Assembly: GCA_028753945.1 (NCBI GenBank)
Contig: JAPNXP010000009.1
Location: 5,580,001-5,644,000 of the forward strand
DNA: 64,000 bases
Source of the DNA: Hexactinellida sp. DTS-2022
Lineage: Eukaryota > Porifera > Hexactinellida
Direction of reading: 5' to 3'
Positions 1 through 8,811 of the stretch are shown here, in pieces. Numbering within the stretch: position 1 is the first letter of the stretch; each line of letters begins with the position of its first letter. Under the pieces are notes generated by a model that was given only the letters and a program-made list of their open reading frames with translations, was not told the DNA's origin and made no database searches. The translations under genes were made by a program, and so were the position numbers.

Positions 1-377
1 CGATTTTCGCGGTTAAAAATTTATAATATGAATATTTGTTGTTGTTGTTTACACAAAATAGGTAAACAAATTAATGAAAATTCAGAATCAACCTAGAAGT
101 TAGCTTTCAACGAGTATTATAGGTAAACAAGTATGCTGAACACGATTTTCGCGTTTATAAATTTATAATATGAATATTTGTTGTTGTTGTTTACACAAAA
201 TAGCTAAACAAATTAATGAAAATTCAAAATCAACCTAGAAGTTAGCTTTCAATGGGTATTATAAGTAAACAAGTGTGCTGAACACGAATTTCGCATTTAT
301 AAAATTATAATATGAGTATTTGTTGTTGTTGTTGTTTACACAAATAGGTAAACAAATTTATGAAAATTCTAAATCAT
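1..377. repeat. 142-bp satellite-like tandem array, 2.7 units
   Basis: Three successive units begin at 1, 143 and 285 with CGATTTTCGC, CGATTTTCGC and CGAATTTCGC, so the period is 142 bp. Each unit carries a GTTGTTGTTTACACAAA segment followed by a TAGGTAAACAA segment and CCTAGAAGTTAGCTTTCAA. The window starts inside the array, so its true length is unknown. The same unit, in reverse complement, forms the array at 21241-21905, and a single degenerate relative lies near 30000-30345. No coding potential is seen. Confidence 0.9.
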
Positions 378-411
378 AACGTCCCTTTCTACCATTTCTA
401 TGGTAGAAAAT

Positions 412-495
412 GTGAGGAGTAAGGCCGCACAGCGGCCGTTAACTTGAGGTGCGTAGCACCGATCTGTCGCAAAGCGACCGAGACCGAAGGGCTCG
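412..495. repeat. GC-rich mini-hairpin module, copy A
   Basis: A GC-rich patch in AT-rich DNA built of short perfect or near-perfect palindromes in a row: GGCCGCacaGCGGCC, GGTGCgtaGCACC, GTCGCaaaGCGAC and GAgaCCgaagGGgCTC-like ends. It directly follows the satellite array. Close copies are at 21135-21232 and 22895-22982 in the opposite orientation and a diverged one at 12690-12775. It looks like a dispersed element module that can form several small stem-loops; no family name is claimed. Confidence 0.8.
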
Positions 496-498
496 TTA

Positions 499-663
499 CT
501 TATATAGAGCTCAGCTCTAGTAGAGTTCAGTTTTTCAGTATGTGTATTCAGACACTGAGAAAGGTCAATTTTCCCAAGCTTTGAAATTGACCTTTAGAAA
601 GTAAGCCTGGGCTTTTAGTATGGGTAAAAATCTGAACTCTACAAAGCTCAGCTCTTATATAAG
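499..663. mobile_element. MITE-like element with about 32-bp terminal inverted repeats
   Basis: The left end CTTATATAGAGCTCAGCTCT, continuing to a CTAGTAGAGTTCAG segment, is matched in reverse complement by the right end (CTGAACTCTAC, then AAGCTCAGCTCTTATATAAG). Inside, AAAGGTCAATTTT and AAATTGACCTTT form a second inverted pair. At 165 bp with no reading frame it is a non-autonomous element or folded repeat. No target duplication could be separated from the inverted repeat. Confidence 0.65.
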
Positions 664-1027
664 CATTCTCATATTTCAATATGAGAGGGTAGAAACTAAT
701 TGATAGGTAGATAAATGTTTTTATAATGCCTTTTATTCAGGTATTCTTGCTAATTTAACTTAAATACTGACCTCCCGCTTTTTCTCCCGCTTTTAGAGTA
801 TCAACCTCCCGCTTTTAGATTAAACTCCCGCCACAGGTCCCACTTTTGGGATATTTTAGGTTGGCAGCACTGTGTACGTATAAATAGACTGCGCATAATA
901 TACCTTCATTTGCACTTAAGTCAGCAAGACCTTGATAAGGCTTCACTTAGAATGACAAGTCATTGTAAAGCGTGGGGGGGGAAGTCTACAAGGGGGGGGG
1001 GGCAATATTTGACATGCACCATGGATA
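664..1027. other. Gene-free stretch with G-tracts
   Basis: No supported gene. It contains repeated CTCCCGCTTTT segments near 771-820 and runs of G at about 974-980 and 993-1002. The region appears to be decayed repeat DNA. Confidence 0.5.
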
Positions 1028-1082
1028 TTTGACAGAAATTGCCCCCCCGGGCATAATATCAGGGGGGGCAATTTCTGTCAAA
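1028..1082. repeat. Short G/C-tract inverted repeat
   Basis: TTTGACAGAAATTG followed by seven C at 1028-1048 is matched in reverse complement by seven G followed by CAATTTCTGTCAAA at 1062-1082. The combination of a unique stem with poly-C/poly-G resembles the interiors of the hAT-type short elements elsewhere in this window, but clear ends and target duplication are not visible. Confidence 0.6.
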
Positions 1083-1179
1083 ACACCACTACTCAGTTAA
1101 TAACCTCATGCGGAACAGATTCGAGTACGAGAGGAGCTCGCTATACGCGCTGCACGTAAGCACTCAGTTATATATATTC

Positions 1180-1308
1180 TGCTGTCTGTCTGTTTGTCTG
1201 TTTGTTTGTTTGTTTGTCTGTCTGTCTGTCTGTGTCTGTCTGTTTGTTTGTCTGTTTGTCTGTTTGTTTGTTTGTTTGTCTGTTTGTCTGTCTGTCTGTC
1301 TGTGTCTG

Positions 1309-1343
<35 letters not shown>

Positions 1344-1377
1344 TTGTCTGTCTGTTTGTTTGTCTGTCTGATTGTTT
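1180..1377. repeat. TGTC/TGTT tetranucleotide microsatellite
   Basis: About 200 bp of alternating TGTC and TGTT units, with a few TGTGTC variants. The apparent open frames on both strands (Cys/Val/Leu-rich or Thr/Asp/Lys/Gln-rich) arise from the simple repeat and are not genes. Confidence 0.95.
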
Positions 1378-1860
1378 GAATTGATTGAGGAACTGGCAAA
1401 ATCTACCTAGGTTTTAAATTTATCTAAGTGCAATCTTAACATCTTCACTCTCAAAATGTGAGAAGATCTTTAGGCTTTAGCCAATTATATTAGAGGGTTC
1501 TTAGAATAGTTTCAGCTAGGCAATACTGTATAATATATACCACTCAATAGCCTGGTCTTAAGATGTTTGTTAGTTACCATTATGGCCCCCTATTATGTTT
1601 TTGTGGTTATAATTTTTAGAACGCTTTAATCCTATTCGTATTAACCGGAATTTTGAATTCATTAAAATACTCGCACAAGCGAGTTTCTACTGTATACAAA
1701 TTACAATAAGTTTTTCTTTTCACATATGGAACTCTAATCAAAATTGAGTTCCAGGTTCCTAACTTACCTCAATCTGACACTAAAGTTATTTAACACGTAT
1801 ATACATGTAGACCCGGATCCGGTGCATCTCTACTCTGATCCTCTTCTACCTTGTGCTAAT

Positions 1861-2072
1861 TCATCGCCCACTATTCTGTCCTGAATGGTCCTGAATCTTA
1901 CAACCAAACATAAGTTCATGTGGAGTATATCTCGTAGATGAGCTTCTTAATGAGTTGTGACTAAAAGCTACCTCTTGTAAGATTCTGGGCCAATAGGTCT
2001 TTTGCTGCTCGTTCTCTGCTAGCAGGCATCTAAGGCTCTGTTTAAAACTCTGGGTAGAACATTCTGCTAATC
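1861..2072 (-). pseudogene. Ty3/Gypsy integrase remnant
   Basis: The minus-strand frame encodes a stretch typical of the C-terminal half of a Ty3/Gypsy integrase core: a W-P segment followed by AFSHNSLRSSSTRYTPHELMFG, which is the conserved block in which an Asn-x-Ser...Gly-Tyr-Thr-Pro-x-Glu-Leu-x-Phe-Gly pattern is usual. It is only about 70 residues and has no catalytic D,D-35-E residues left in frame. The upstream end is cut at about 2073, where a hAT-like terminus begins, so the retrotransposon remnant was probably interrupted by that insertion. Dead fragment. Confidence 0.7.
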
Positions 2073-2211
2073 CAGGGGTTACTAACCTTTTCCCTATTAT
2101 TACCCCGTTATCCAACACTGATAGCCCTATACCCCGAATTAAGGAGGCAATGTTTAAATTTGTAATATTTAATCTATTATGTTGATCTATTTAGAATAAT
2201 TAGATTGATTG

Positions 2212-3695
2212 TCAATGAGAAATTTGTTCATGATTTTTCGCAACTAACTCTGTCAACCGAGGAGCTGTTTTGCTTAACGCACATCGCAGATCTCCTTCGC
2301 ATTCTAATTTGTTGCGTTGCTTTGTTTTTATGGTAAGCAGAGACGAAAATCCGGCCTCACATAGGTAAGTTGACGAAAATAAAATTAGGATCAGAAGAGC
2401 AATTCTGCTGATCTTTGGGAATACTGGTAACATCTTTACCCAGAAGCTTTGGCGACTGAGTGAAATATATTCACTTTTCACTGATGAGTCGTTCGTGAAG
2501 TCCAAAAACTCATCTTGGATATCCTCCGTAAGTTCATCCACTTTACACTTGTAGGGATCTCTTGTTAATAACATTTCAATTATTTCAGTGTGATCCCGGG
2601 AAAATATCGTTCGAATTTGCCTTGTAAGCCACTAAGATGGTTTCTGTATCCTCTTTCAACTCTTCGCTGATCATTTCCTATACTAAATTTCACTCAATTT
2701 GTGGAATGCTGAGAAATTCACTGAGTCCAACTTCCTTTTCCAAAGAAGAACTTTTTCAATGAATGTCATGATGTGATCACTGTGTGTAATAATATTAGAC
2801 TCCCTGCCCTGCAACTTTGTGTTCAAATAATTCAATAATTCAAATGTGTCCACTAAATAAGCAAGTTGGGTACCGAAATCAGGGGTTTGGATGGCTATAA
2901 AGAGATCATTCTTTCCCTGTGCATCAAGGAATGTTTCAAGCTCATATCGCAACTCAAGAAACCTATCAAGCATATTACCATTAGAGACAACCACCGTACT
3001 TGAGTGTAGAATAGTAGATCGTGGTAGGTTGAATCGAAATGCATACACAACTGTCCGAACAATCTGGTGTTGAGCGCACTACCCTTCACATAATTTACTA
3101 CTTTAATTACTTCGGTTAAGGTTGCTCTCAGCCTTGCATGTAGCGTATTTGAGGCAAGAGCCTCTCGTTGGATTATGCAATGTGTTCCAACAACCTCAGG
3201 ATTTCTCTGCTTTACTTGAGTCGGTAAATACACCAACAAGCTTGTCCCAAGGAATATTTTCATCCTCAAAGAAACTGGATATATAGGCCATAAGCATGGG
3301 CGTAGCCATGGGGGGGCCTGGGGGGCCTGGCCCCCCAAAAATTTTACCTGGGCCCCCCAAATTTTCTACAATAACTTTGAATAAGGATAGATTGAGCGTT
3401 CGCTCACTGTATTGTAATGACTCATCTGAATAGTGGCCCCCCCCCAAATTTTTTTTGTTGGCTACGCCCATGGCCATAAAGTCGTCTGCCTTCGCCGTTG
3501 CCTCCAATGCACGACAAAAAGAAACTCTTCCTTGACAGAATTGCTATTAACATATCTCGCAAACACCATTAGTTGTGAATATTGAGCGACATCAGTTGAT
3601 TCATCGTTTTTGCAAGTACAGTAACAAGATAATGAACAGTCTAGGCACATACAACCTCTTAAAAGGACATAAAGAAAATGTAAATGATGCCACAA
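2212..3695 (-). pseudogene. Broken hAT-family transposase (SCAND3/ZBED5 type)
   Basis: Read on the minus strand from 3695 down to 2212, successive frames carry recognisable blocks in the order expected for domesticated or active hAT transposases of the SCAND3/ZBED5/ZMYM6 group. First come DESTDVAQYSQLMVFARY and a KEEFLF block near 3600-3500. Then follow a QREALASNTLHARLRATLTE-like core near 3150, the ELRYELETFLDAQGKNDLF region, and the C-terminal dimerisation block STYLCEAGFSSLLTIKTKQR, then DLRCALSKTAPRLTEL at 2330-2230. The frame changes at least three times, there are stop codons, and a 178-bp element is inserted at 3295-3472. It cannot encode an intact transposase. The N-terminal zinc finger is not seen. 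Confidence 0.85.
3295..3472. mobile_element. hAT-type MITE inserted in the hAT transposase
   Basis: The ends CATGGGCGTAGCCA and TGGCTACGCCCATG are inverted repeats, each followed inward by long G or C runs. The flanks GCCATAAG (3287-3294) and GCCATAAA (3473-3480) are a 7-of-8 match, consistent with the 8-bp target duplication of hAT elements. Removing it brings the hAT transposase blocks on either side closer. 178 bp, non-coding. Confidence 0.85.
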
Positions 3696-4235
3696 ATGAA
3701 TTTTTGGAGATATTCCAGCTACCTGAAACAGAGTATGAACATTTCGCTACCGTTTAGGGACTTAAGGTTAAATTACGGCAGATAAACAAATTTCTCGTAA
3801 TAACGTAGAGTCCTAGGGTGTATCGAAAACTTGCGAATTCTTTAGATTACTAAATCAACAGACTGGCATTAGTGTACCACCAACAATTTAAACCAACTTG
3901 ACCAACTTCTTTCAGTCTTAGTGGACCCCTTCCATAGACCTTATTACAAATCTTGAGATCCAAGGCTACCCCCGTAGACCCAAGTTAGAAACCAATGATC
4001 TAAAATAACCCCAAGCACAACTATATACATAAATCGCGATTACACTGGTTGTAAACGCGATTGCACTAAGATATTAGCGTGAATGCGAATACACTTGTGA
4101 AATCGCCAAAGTTGCCGTGGGAAGGGATTTTAATTCCCATTCCGACAGGATTCCCATAGGCAGGGTTCTTGCCAGGATTTTTCGATCTAAGGACACATGA
4201 GAATGAGATATGACGTTAATGTCAATGGTTTAATG

Positions 4236-4708
4236 CAGGGGTGTCAAACCTATGTCCCGCAAGGAGCCTGAGACTGGCCCGCTAAGTAACTAAGGAATCA
4301 TGAGTCACCTTGGGCTGATTTTTCTTGTATTGACTTTTAGAATTTTAAATGTCGACTACATCGATTAATCATGGAAACAACATTGCATTGTTCCACAGCT
4401 GTATTTGTACAAAGAGTAATCTAGACTGCACTCTAAGGCTTGCTGTTTCATCCAGTGCACCAAATTTGGATGAGATGGTCGAAGGGAAGCAGTGCCAAAC
4501 GAGCAAAAAGTTAGCTTAAAAAACATTATTATTTGAATTTTGGCTCTTTATGACATTATACTATTATACTAAAGTAATTAACTATAGTTATCGTAATAAG
4601 TACAAGAATGAAAATTCTTGAATATAATCACGTAATTTACCCTGTGGCCCGTGTAAAGACTGTAAAATCCGAAATTGGCCTGTGAATTAGAAAGGTTTGA
4701 CACCACTG
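4236..4708. mobile_element. Non-autonomous hAT element, 473 bp
   Basis: Terminal inverted repeats CAGGGGTGTCAAACC and GGTTTGACACCACTG (one mismatch) are flanked by an exact 8-bp target duplication GTTTAATG at 4228-4235 and 4709-4716. The interior has no reading frame of note. Both the TIR and the duplication length are diagnostic of the hAT superfamily. Confidence 0.93.
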
Positions 4709-4764
4709 GTTTAATGAAACCTTCAAATAATTGTTATAGACATTACCTGGAGTCCTCGGGAGTA

Positions 4765-5040
4765 CTTGGGGTTGAGGAGCCCTGGGTAGGTTGGCAGTAC
4801 GGGCAGACTCACGCAGTGTGAGTTAGTGATGTATTCACAGGCCGGCAGTACGGACTGGTAACTGGTATGCGTAAAGGTACCTGGTGCTAGGTGCAATAAG
4901 TAGGTCGAGGGTTACCCTCCTGATGAGTCCCTGCAATGGGACGAAACCACACACATAACTTCCCTATGGGATGAGGTCGGCCGAGATAGCGGTTAGTCTT
5001 CATACTGAGCCGTGGCCTCATCTCATAACATAATAATATT
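4765..5040 (+). mobile_element. Hammerhead-ribozyme element, copy 1 (approximate ends)
   Basis: This segment aligns in layout with the better bounded unit at 19050-19285: a shared ACTGGTAACT-type block about 50 bp upstream, an identical ribozyme stem-loop I, and a long terminal hairpin downstream (GATGAGGTCGGCC pairing with GGCCTCATC, 4969-5030). The ends are estimated from that comparison, because no clear target duplication was found. It has no protein-coding frame. It may be a retrozyme-like or SINE-like unit that depends on other elements for movement. Confidence 0.6.
4900..4950 (+). ncRNA. Type I hammerhead ribozyme, copy 1
   Basis: The conserved core CUGAUGA and GAAA are intact. Stem I is GAGGG-UUA-CCCUC. 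Stem II is GUCCC-UGCAAU-GGGAC. Cleavage is predicted after the GUC at 4904-4906. Stem III is weak: GUAGG must pair with CCAC with one bulged A, so activity may be reduced compared with copy 2. A short stem III with a small loop I is the layout of mobile-element hammerheads such as those of retrozymes and Penelope-like elements. Compared with copy 2, one base pair in stem II differs by a compensated change (C-G here, U-A there). Confidence 0.88.
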
Positions 5041-5169
5041 GAGTCAAAGGGTACATACCCACCAGAGTGGACCATGGGTCAACATTGGTGACCCATGACC
5101 CATCGAATTTGTGAACCATGACCCATTGACCCATCAAGTAACGCTTTGTCCCATCGTGTTACCCATTAG

Positions 5170-5640
5170 TCCAGCGGCATAGCCATAAAATTTCACCTGA
5201 TTGTTCATTTTTTTGATAAAAGCACCAAAATTTGTACACATGTACTTTGATGTAGTGCGAACATTTTGGGATATTGAGATTGAAAGAGTTTCTATACCGG
5301 CCATAACAGCTCGCCAAAGTAACCACGTCCGATAGTGTTCGCCGGACGTGTTTCCCATAAAAAATTGTTCAAATTAAGTTATATCGTCTTTTTATTGTGA
5401 ATTCGGTTTCGAAGTAAAATTTCCGATAATTTGATATATCACATGACCATATTTGGAAGATTTTTTCATAGCAACGCTGGAATGTATCAGGAATGTGTCA
5501 AAAATTCCTGTCTCAAATTGTGGCCTTACCCAATCGAGTGACCCCTCTTTCGACTCCACTCAACTACCTGAGTATAATTATACACATACCAACCCTGTAA
5601 AACGTGATTTGTTATTATTATTATTATTATTATTTTTTAT
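5170..5640. repeat. Dispersed repeat with TTA-rich tail
   Basis: The sequence from CCAGCGGCATAGCC to CGTGATTT is about 90% identical by eye to both arms of the palindrome at 8812-9682. Here it occurs as a single arm and ends in a TTA/ATT microsatellite (about 5610-5637). It contains a perfect internal palindrome at CACGTCCGATAGTGTTCGCCGGACGTG (positions 5322-5348; the arms are CGTCCG and CGGACG). An open frame of 74 codons is retained in all copies but has no recognisable domain. Confidence 0.75.
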
Positions 5641-6119
5641 AAATAGTGAGTAAATGTTCACATGAACATTTCAAGAAAATCTCGCACATAATTCAAATCA
5701 AATCCATATCATTGATACACTTCTGCATCCTGAGATTTACTCACAAAGAAGTTCTAGAAGTAATATATATTATTATATATATATTTTAATGGATCGCATA
5801 TTTCGTTCTGTTGCTGTTGCTGTTGAGGTTCTAAGCTGAGGAAACTGCAACCTTAGCATTGTCTATCGCAGTTCCTTGGAGTCGCAAATGGACTTAGAGG
5901 CCTAGAAGGCCAAGCGTAAAAGACTCCAAAATGAAGTTAGGGAACTGCGGGCAGAGACCGCCAAATTAACTGCCCTTGTGGAGGGAAAACCACACCTCAC
6001 AACCCCCAACTCGTTTTCTTCCCCTATTTAATTTTAATTTATGTTTGTTCTCCTAGTTAATTATGTTTGTTCCTTATGTTGTCCCACTATTTAATTTAAA
6101 TGAATTAATAATATCTCTA
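5641..6119. other. Gene-free stretch
   Basis: No recognisable gene. A minus- or plus-strand coiled-coil-like string is faintly suggested around 5880-5990 (an ETAKLTAL-type pattern common in LINE or transposon proteins) but the frame is too short and interrupted to call. Confidence 0.4.
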
Positions 6120-6460
6120 TCTGTCAACTTAATTAGGAACTAGGGGATATGACTAGCAGAAAATAGTAACAAACTCTCCCAAATAATGTCTAATACAGGA
6201 TAATTATTTTCTAACAAGCGCACAATTAATTAATTAATTAATTAATTAATTAATTAATTAGGAACTGGGAGTTATAATTAGCCGAAAATAATAACAAACT
6301 CTCCCAAATAATGTCTAATACATGATAATGAATTTCTAACAAGCGCACAATTTCTTAATTTAGACGTGGGAGATATAACTAGCCGCAAATAATAACAAAC
6401 TAGCCCAAATAATGCTAATACGGGATAATGAATTTCTAACAAGCGCACAGTTAAATTTAA
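6120..6460. repeat. Three tandem copies of a ~105-bp repeat with TTAA microsatellite
   Basis: Three copies of a unit containing AATAATAACAAACTCTCCCA, AATAATGTCTAATAC and TTTCTAACAAGCGCACA lie at about 6130-6225, 6258-6350 and 6357-6450. Between the first and second a (TTAA)n tract occupies 6226-6260. Non-coding. Confidence 0.85.
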
Positions 6461-6714
6461 AACACAGTCAATGGCCAAAGGAATTCTACCTCCATTTTTT
6501 GACCATCCATTGGCCATAATTGATGTACCTTTTCCAGGGTATAGATTCTATAGAATTCAAAAATTTTAATAGAATTAAAATTTTGAACGCCTAAGAGTTT
6601 AGTTTTGTATTCTCTTTGGGGACTTTCTGCAAATTTCCCGCTCCCAAACGCAAGCATATTCCAATTTGTACGCATCTAGGCGTATGGCCCGCTCCTGGAT
6701 AAAATTCTGTACCA

Positions 6715-6900
6715 CTTTGGAAAAACCAATAAAACTTGAGTATATTTGGAAAAACTTTAGTATATTTACAAATTAGTTGAGTATTGTTGAGTTTATTTGA
6801 AAATTTTTAAAAAAGTTGAGTAATTTGGAATTTTCCCTATTATATTTACTAGTAAATATACTCAGGTTTTATTGGATTATTCCAAATATGCTCACGTTTT
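6715..6900. mobile_element. AT-rich MITE-like inverted repeat
   Basis: CCAATAAAACTTGAGTATAT near 6725 is matched in reverse complement by ATATACTCAGGTTTTATTGG near 6856. Related sequence occurs at 15720-15860 and 18398-18455. Interior is AT-rich and non-coding. No clear target duplication. Confidence 0.6.
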
Positions 6901-7095
6901 ATATGATTATTGAAACTAGTATTATGCTCCAACCACAAATATTTATTAGTACAAGCTGCTCGTTTACTCTACGCGTCCTTACAATGTAGTCGGGATGCGC
7001 CCTCGCTTGTATTTGCATGTTCCTTTTCAAATTAAATGTCGTTCTTGATGAGTGGCCCCTAGCTGTCTATTTATATCCGTGGATCCTATGTATAA
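6901..7095. repeat. Dispersed SINE-like repeat, copy 1
   Basis: The block ACTAGTATTATGCTCCAACC ... CAAGCTGCTCGTTTACTCTACGCG ... GATGAGTGGCCCCTAGCTGTC is repeated at 18440-18650 with about 90% identity. A portion (CAAGCTGCTCG to CTCGGGCCTGCGGCC) recurs at 50655-50740. There is no clear pol III promoter, so its class is uncertain. Confidence 0.65.
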
Positions 7096-7168
7096 GTTAA
7101 TATAGATTAAACAATTTGGATATTTATGCTAATTTGAACAGATAATTTTCTAGATATTAATAATACAA

Positions 7169-8422
7169 TTAACAGAAAATATGCAAACCAAACTTAGTAC
7201 CAAAAGAAGCACAAATAATTTTGTTGTTGTCTTTCACTGTTATTCCTCTGGGATTTATCTTCCGAACTTCTTTCTGCGTATTTCCCAGTGTGTATAGCAG
7301 AGCTCCTTCTCGAGAGAATACTTTAATGGAATTAGCTGCCGAGTCGCTAATAAGGATATTCTGCTGTTTGTCGAAACAGAAGAAGTATCCTATTTTAACT
7401 TGTTCGTTTCCCTGTTTGCCACTTGTTATGAGGGAGCGGAGTTTCTCACCAGATTGTGAGAAGATATGGAGACACGGGTTGTCACTAGAGCTGAGAACAA
7501 ACAGCTCATTTCCCAGTAGTTTTACGTCACATGGCACTGTCATGCTGGCATGCGAGATGGACAGTTGGAATTCGAGTTTATGGGTCATTACTACAACTCT
7601 GTTATTAATGCTATCTGCTATAAACACAGACCCATTAGGCGCTACTGTGAGTTGTAGAGGATAATAAAACTCTCCTTTACCAGTTCCTTGCTTGCCTACC
7701 TTTGTTATTAACTGGAAACCTGGCAACTTAAAGTGGAGAATGGAATGCAAGTATGAGTCGCTCACATACACCTCATCCCCATTAATGGCTATGCCTACTG
7801 GACACTCAAATCGTCCCTCACAGAATGTATTAATATATTCTCCGGTAACAGAGAATACAGTAATACAACTATTATTGAATGAAGATAGATTTCCGTTCAC
7901 AACGTAGATGAGCTGAGTTTGCTCATCAAAAGCTATTCCATTAGGGTACCAAAGTTCTCCCTGACCTGTTCCTCTCTTCCCTACTGAGATCCGAGGTTGT
8001 AGGAGTGCGGAGTAGTTTGGAATTGGAACTGGAACTATCTCCCTCTCTGCCAGCTGTCCCAGTGCAGAGATGGTCTCCTCCAGCTGTTGAGTGTGGCACT
8101 CAAACGACACCTCCACTTCTCTCTCTGGCACCTCCAGCTGTGCCATCCGAGTCTCGATCTCCTCTACCATTCTCTCCCGCATGGAGCGGAGCAGGTTCTC
8201 CTTCATTTGGGTTTGGAGATTAGCTCTCGTGTCGGCCAGCTCTCTCACCGTCCGAACGCGAGTTGTAGTCGCGGCGCGTCTCACCTCCTGTCTCTCTCTG
8301 TGCTCAGCGATCAGCTGTTCCCGTCTGCGGTTGAGACAAACGATCAGCTGATCGAACTTCGCGTGAATGCGAGCCTCGATCGGGTCCATGGGGAGGGGAA
8401 TTTCTGGGTACCGTTCTGCCAT
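7169..8422 (-). CDS. NHL-repeat protein with N-terminal coiled coil
   Basis: 417 codons in a single exon. Residues about 1-135 are highly charged and rich in Arg, Glu and Gln, with a strong coiled-coil character (many R/E heptads). Residues about 145-415 form an NHL-type beta-propeller: repeated GxxGxGEFxYPxxxxV/I patterns such as GKRGTGQGELWYPNGIAFD and GKQGTGKGEFYYPLQLTVA, with following ADSxNNRVVV-like blade strands. The layout resembles the coiled-coil plus NHL half of TRIM2/3/32/71-like proteins, but the RING and B-box fingers are absent. It may act as a scaffold or RNA-binding protein; that is inference. The coiled-coil part is GC-rich in codon third positions while the propeller part is AT-rich. 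A perfect CRE palindrome lies about 230 bp upstream. Confidence 0.85.
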   Translation of the reverse strand: MAERYPEIPLPMDPIEARIHAKFDQLIVCLNRRREQLIAEHRERQEVRRAATTTRVRTVRELADTRANLQTQMKENLLRSMRERMVEEIETRMAQLEVPEREVEVSFECHTQQLEETISALGQLAEREIVPVPIPNYSALLQPRISVGKRGTGQGELWYPNGIAFDEQTQLIYVVNGNLSSFNNSCITVFSVTGEYINTFCEGRFECPVGIAINGDEVYVSDSYLHSILHFKLPGFQLITKVGKQGTGKGEFYYPLQLTVAPNGSVFIADSINNRVVVMTHKLEFQLSISHASMTVPCDVKLLGNELFVLSSSDNPCLHIFSQSGEKLRSLITSGKQGNEQVKIGYFFCFDKQQNILISDSAANSIKVFSREGALLYTLGNTQKEVRKINPRGITVKDNNKIICASFGTKFGLHIFC

Positions 8423-8651
8423 TGTATTGGTTCGTTGCTATGATTATTTGTTGAGTATATACCTTGTAAGAAGAGTCGCATTACTTATATTATACTGGAA
8501 TTATCTCGTGACCTGAACTCAATGGAACTTAAAGTACAGAGTACACTTAGTGGCGTTGTTATTGAGTGGCGTAGCAGTTCTATATTTAATAAATTCTATT
8601 ATTAGCTATCTCTCGTCTTGCTAGTCAGCTTCCTATAGTTCTGCTGCGTAG

Positions 8652-8659
8652 TGACGTCA
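8652..8659. promoter_or_regulatory. CRE-like palindrome TGACGTCA
   Basis: A perfect cAMP-response-element/bZIP site sits about 230 bp upstream of the NHL gene start. A single 8-mer can occur by chance; its position in a GC-rich segment (8640-8710) upstream of the gene makes it a fair candidate only. Confidence 0.35.
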
Positions 8660-8811
8660 CCGGGGAACAGCTGCAGAGACCGCACGTAGCGGCTGCCAGC
8701 TCTGGCTTGCCCCACAAATGGTACAGTACGCCTAAAGGACTTATATAGCCGTGTTTACATAGTACTGTACTTATGCCATACACCATGCAACAAGTTTGCA
8801 TATAATACAGT

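Larger units (their letters stand above)
2073..3997 (-). mobile_element. Putative hAT transposon (SCAND3/ZBED5-like), decayed
   Basis: A broken hAT transposase (2212-3695, minus) is enclosed by a possible left end CAGGGGTTACTAACCTTTT at 2073 and a possible right end whose reverse complement is CATTGGTTTCTAACTTGGG, ending at 3997. Both resemble the CA(G/T)xGGTTxxxAACC ends common in hAT elements. The flanking 8-mers do not match well, so the boundaries are tentative; the right boundary is the weaker. The left end lies within a Gypsy integrase reading frame, suggesting nested insertion. Confidence 0.5.

Noticed and set aside
1-377. Regularly spaced repeats that might suggest a CRISPR array
   Set aside because: The 142-bp unit is repeated throughout, without unique spacers, and the window is animal nuclear DNA.
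1106-1399. Several open frames in the TGTC/TGTT repeat
   Set aside because: They exist on both strands in all frames because the repeat has no stops; amino-acid composition is that of a simple repeat.
2481-2500. CTGATGAGTCG in the hAT transposase remnant, hammerhead-like
   Set aside because: Stem II and the GAAA core are missing; it is part of transposase coding sequence.
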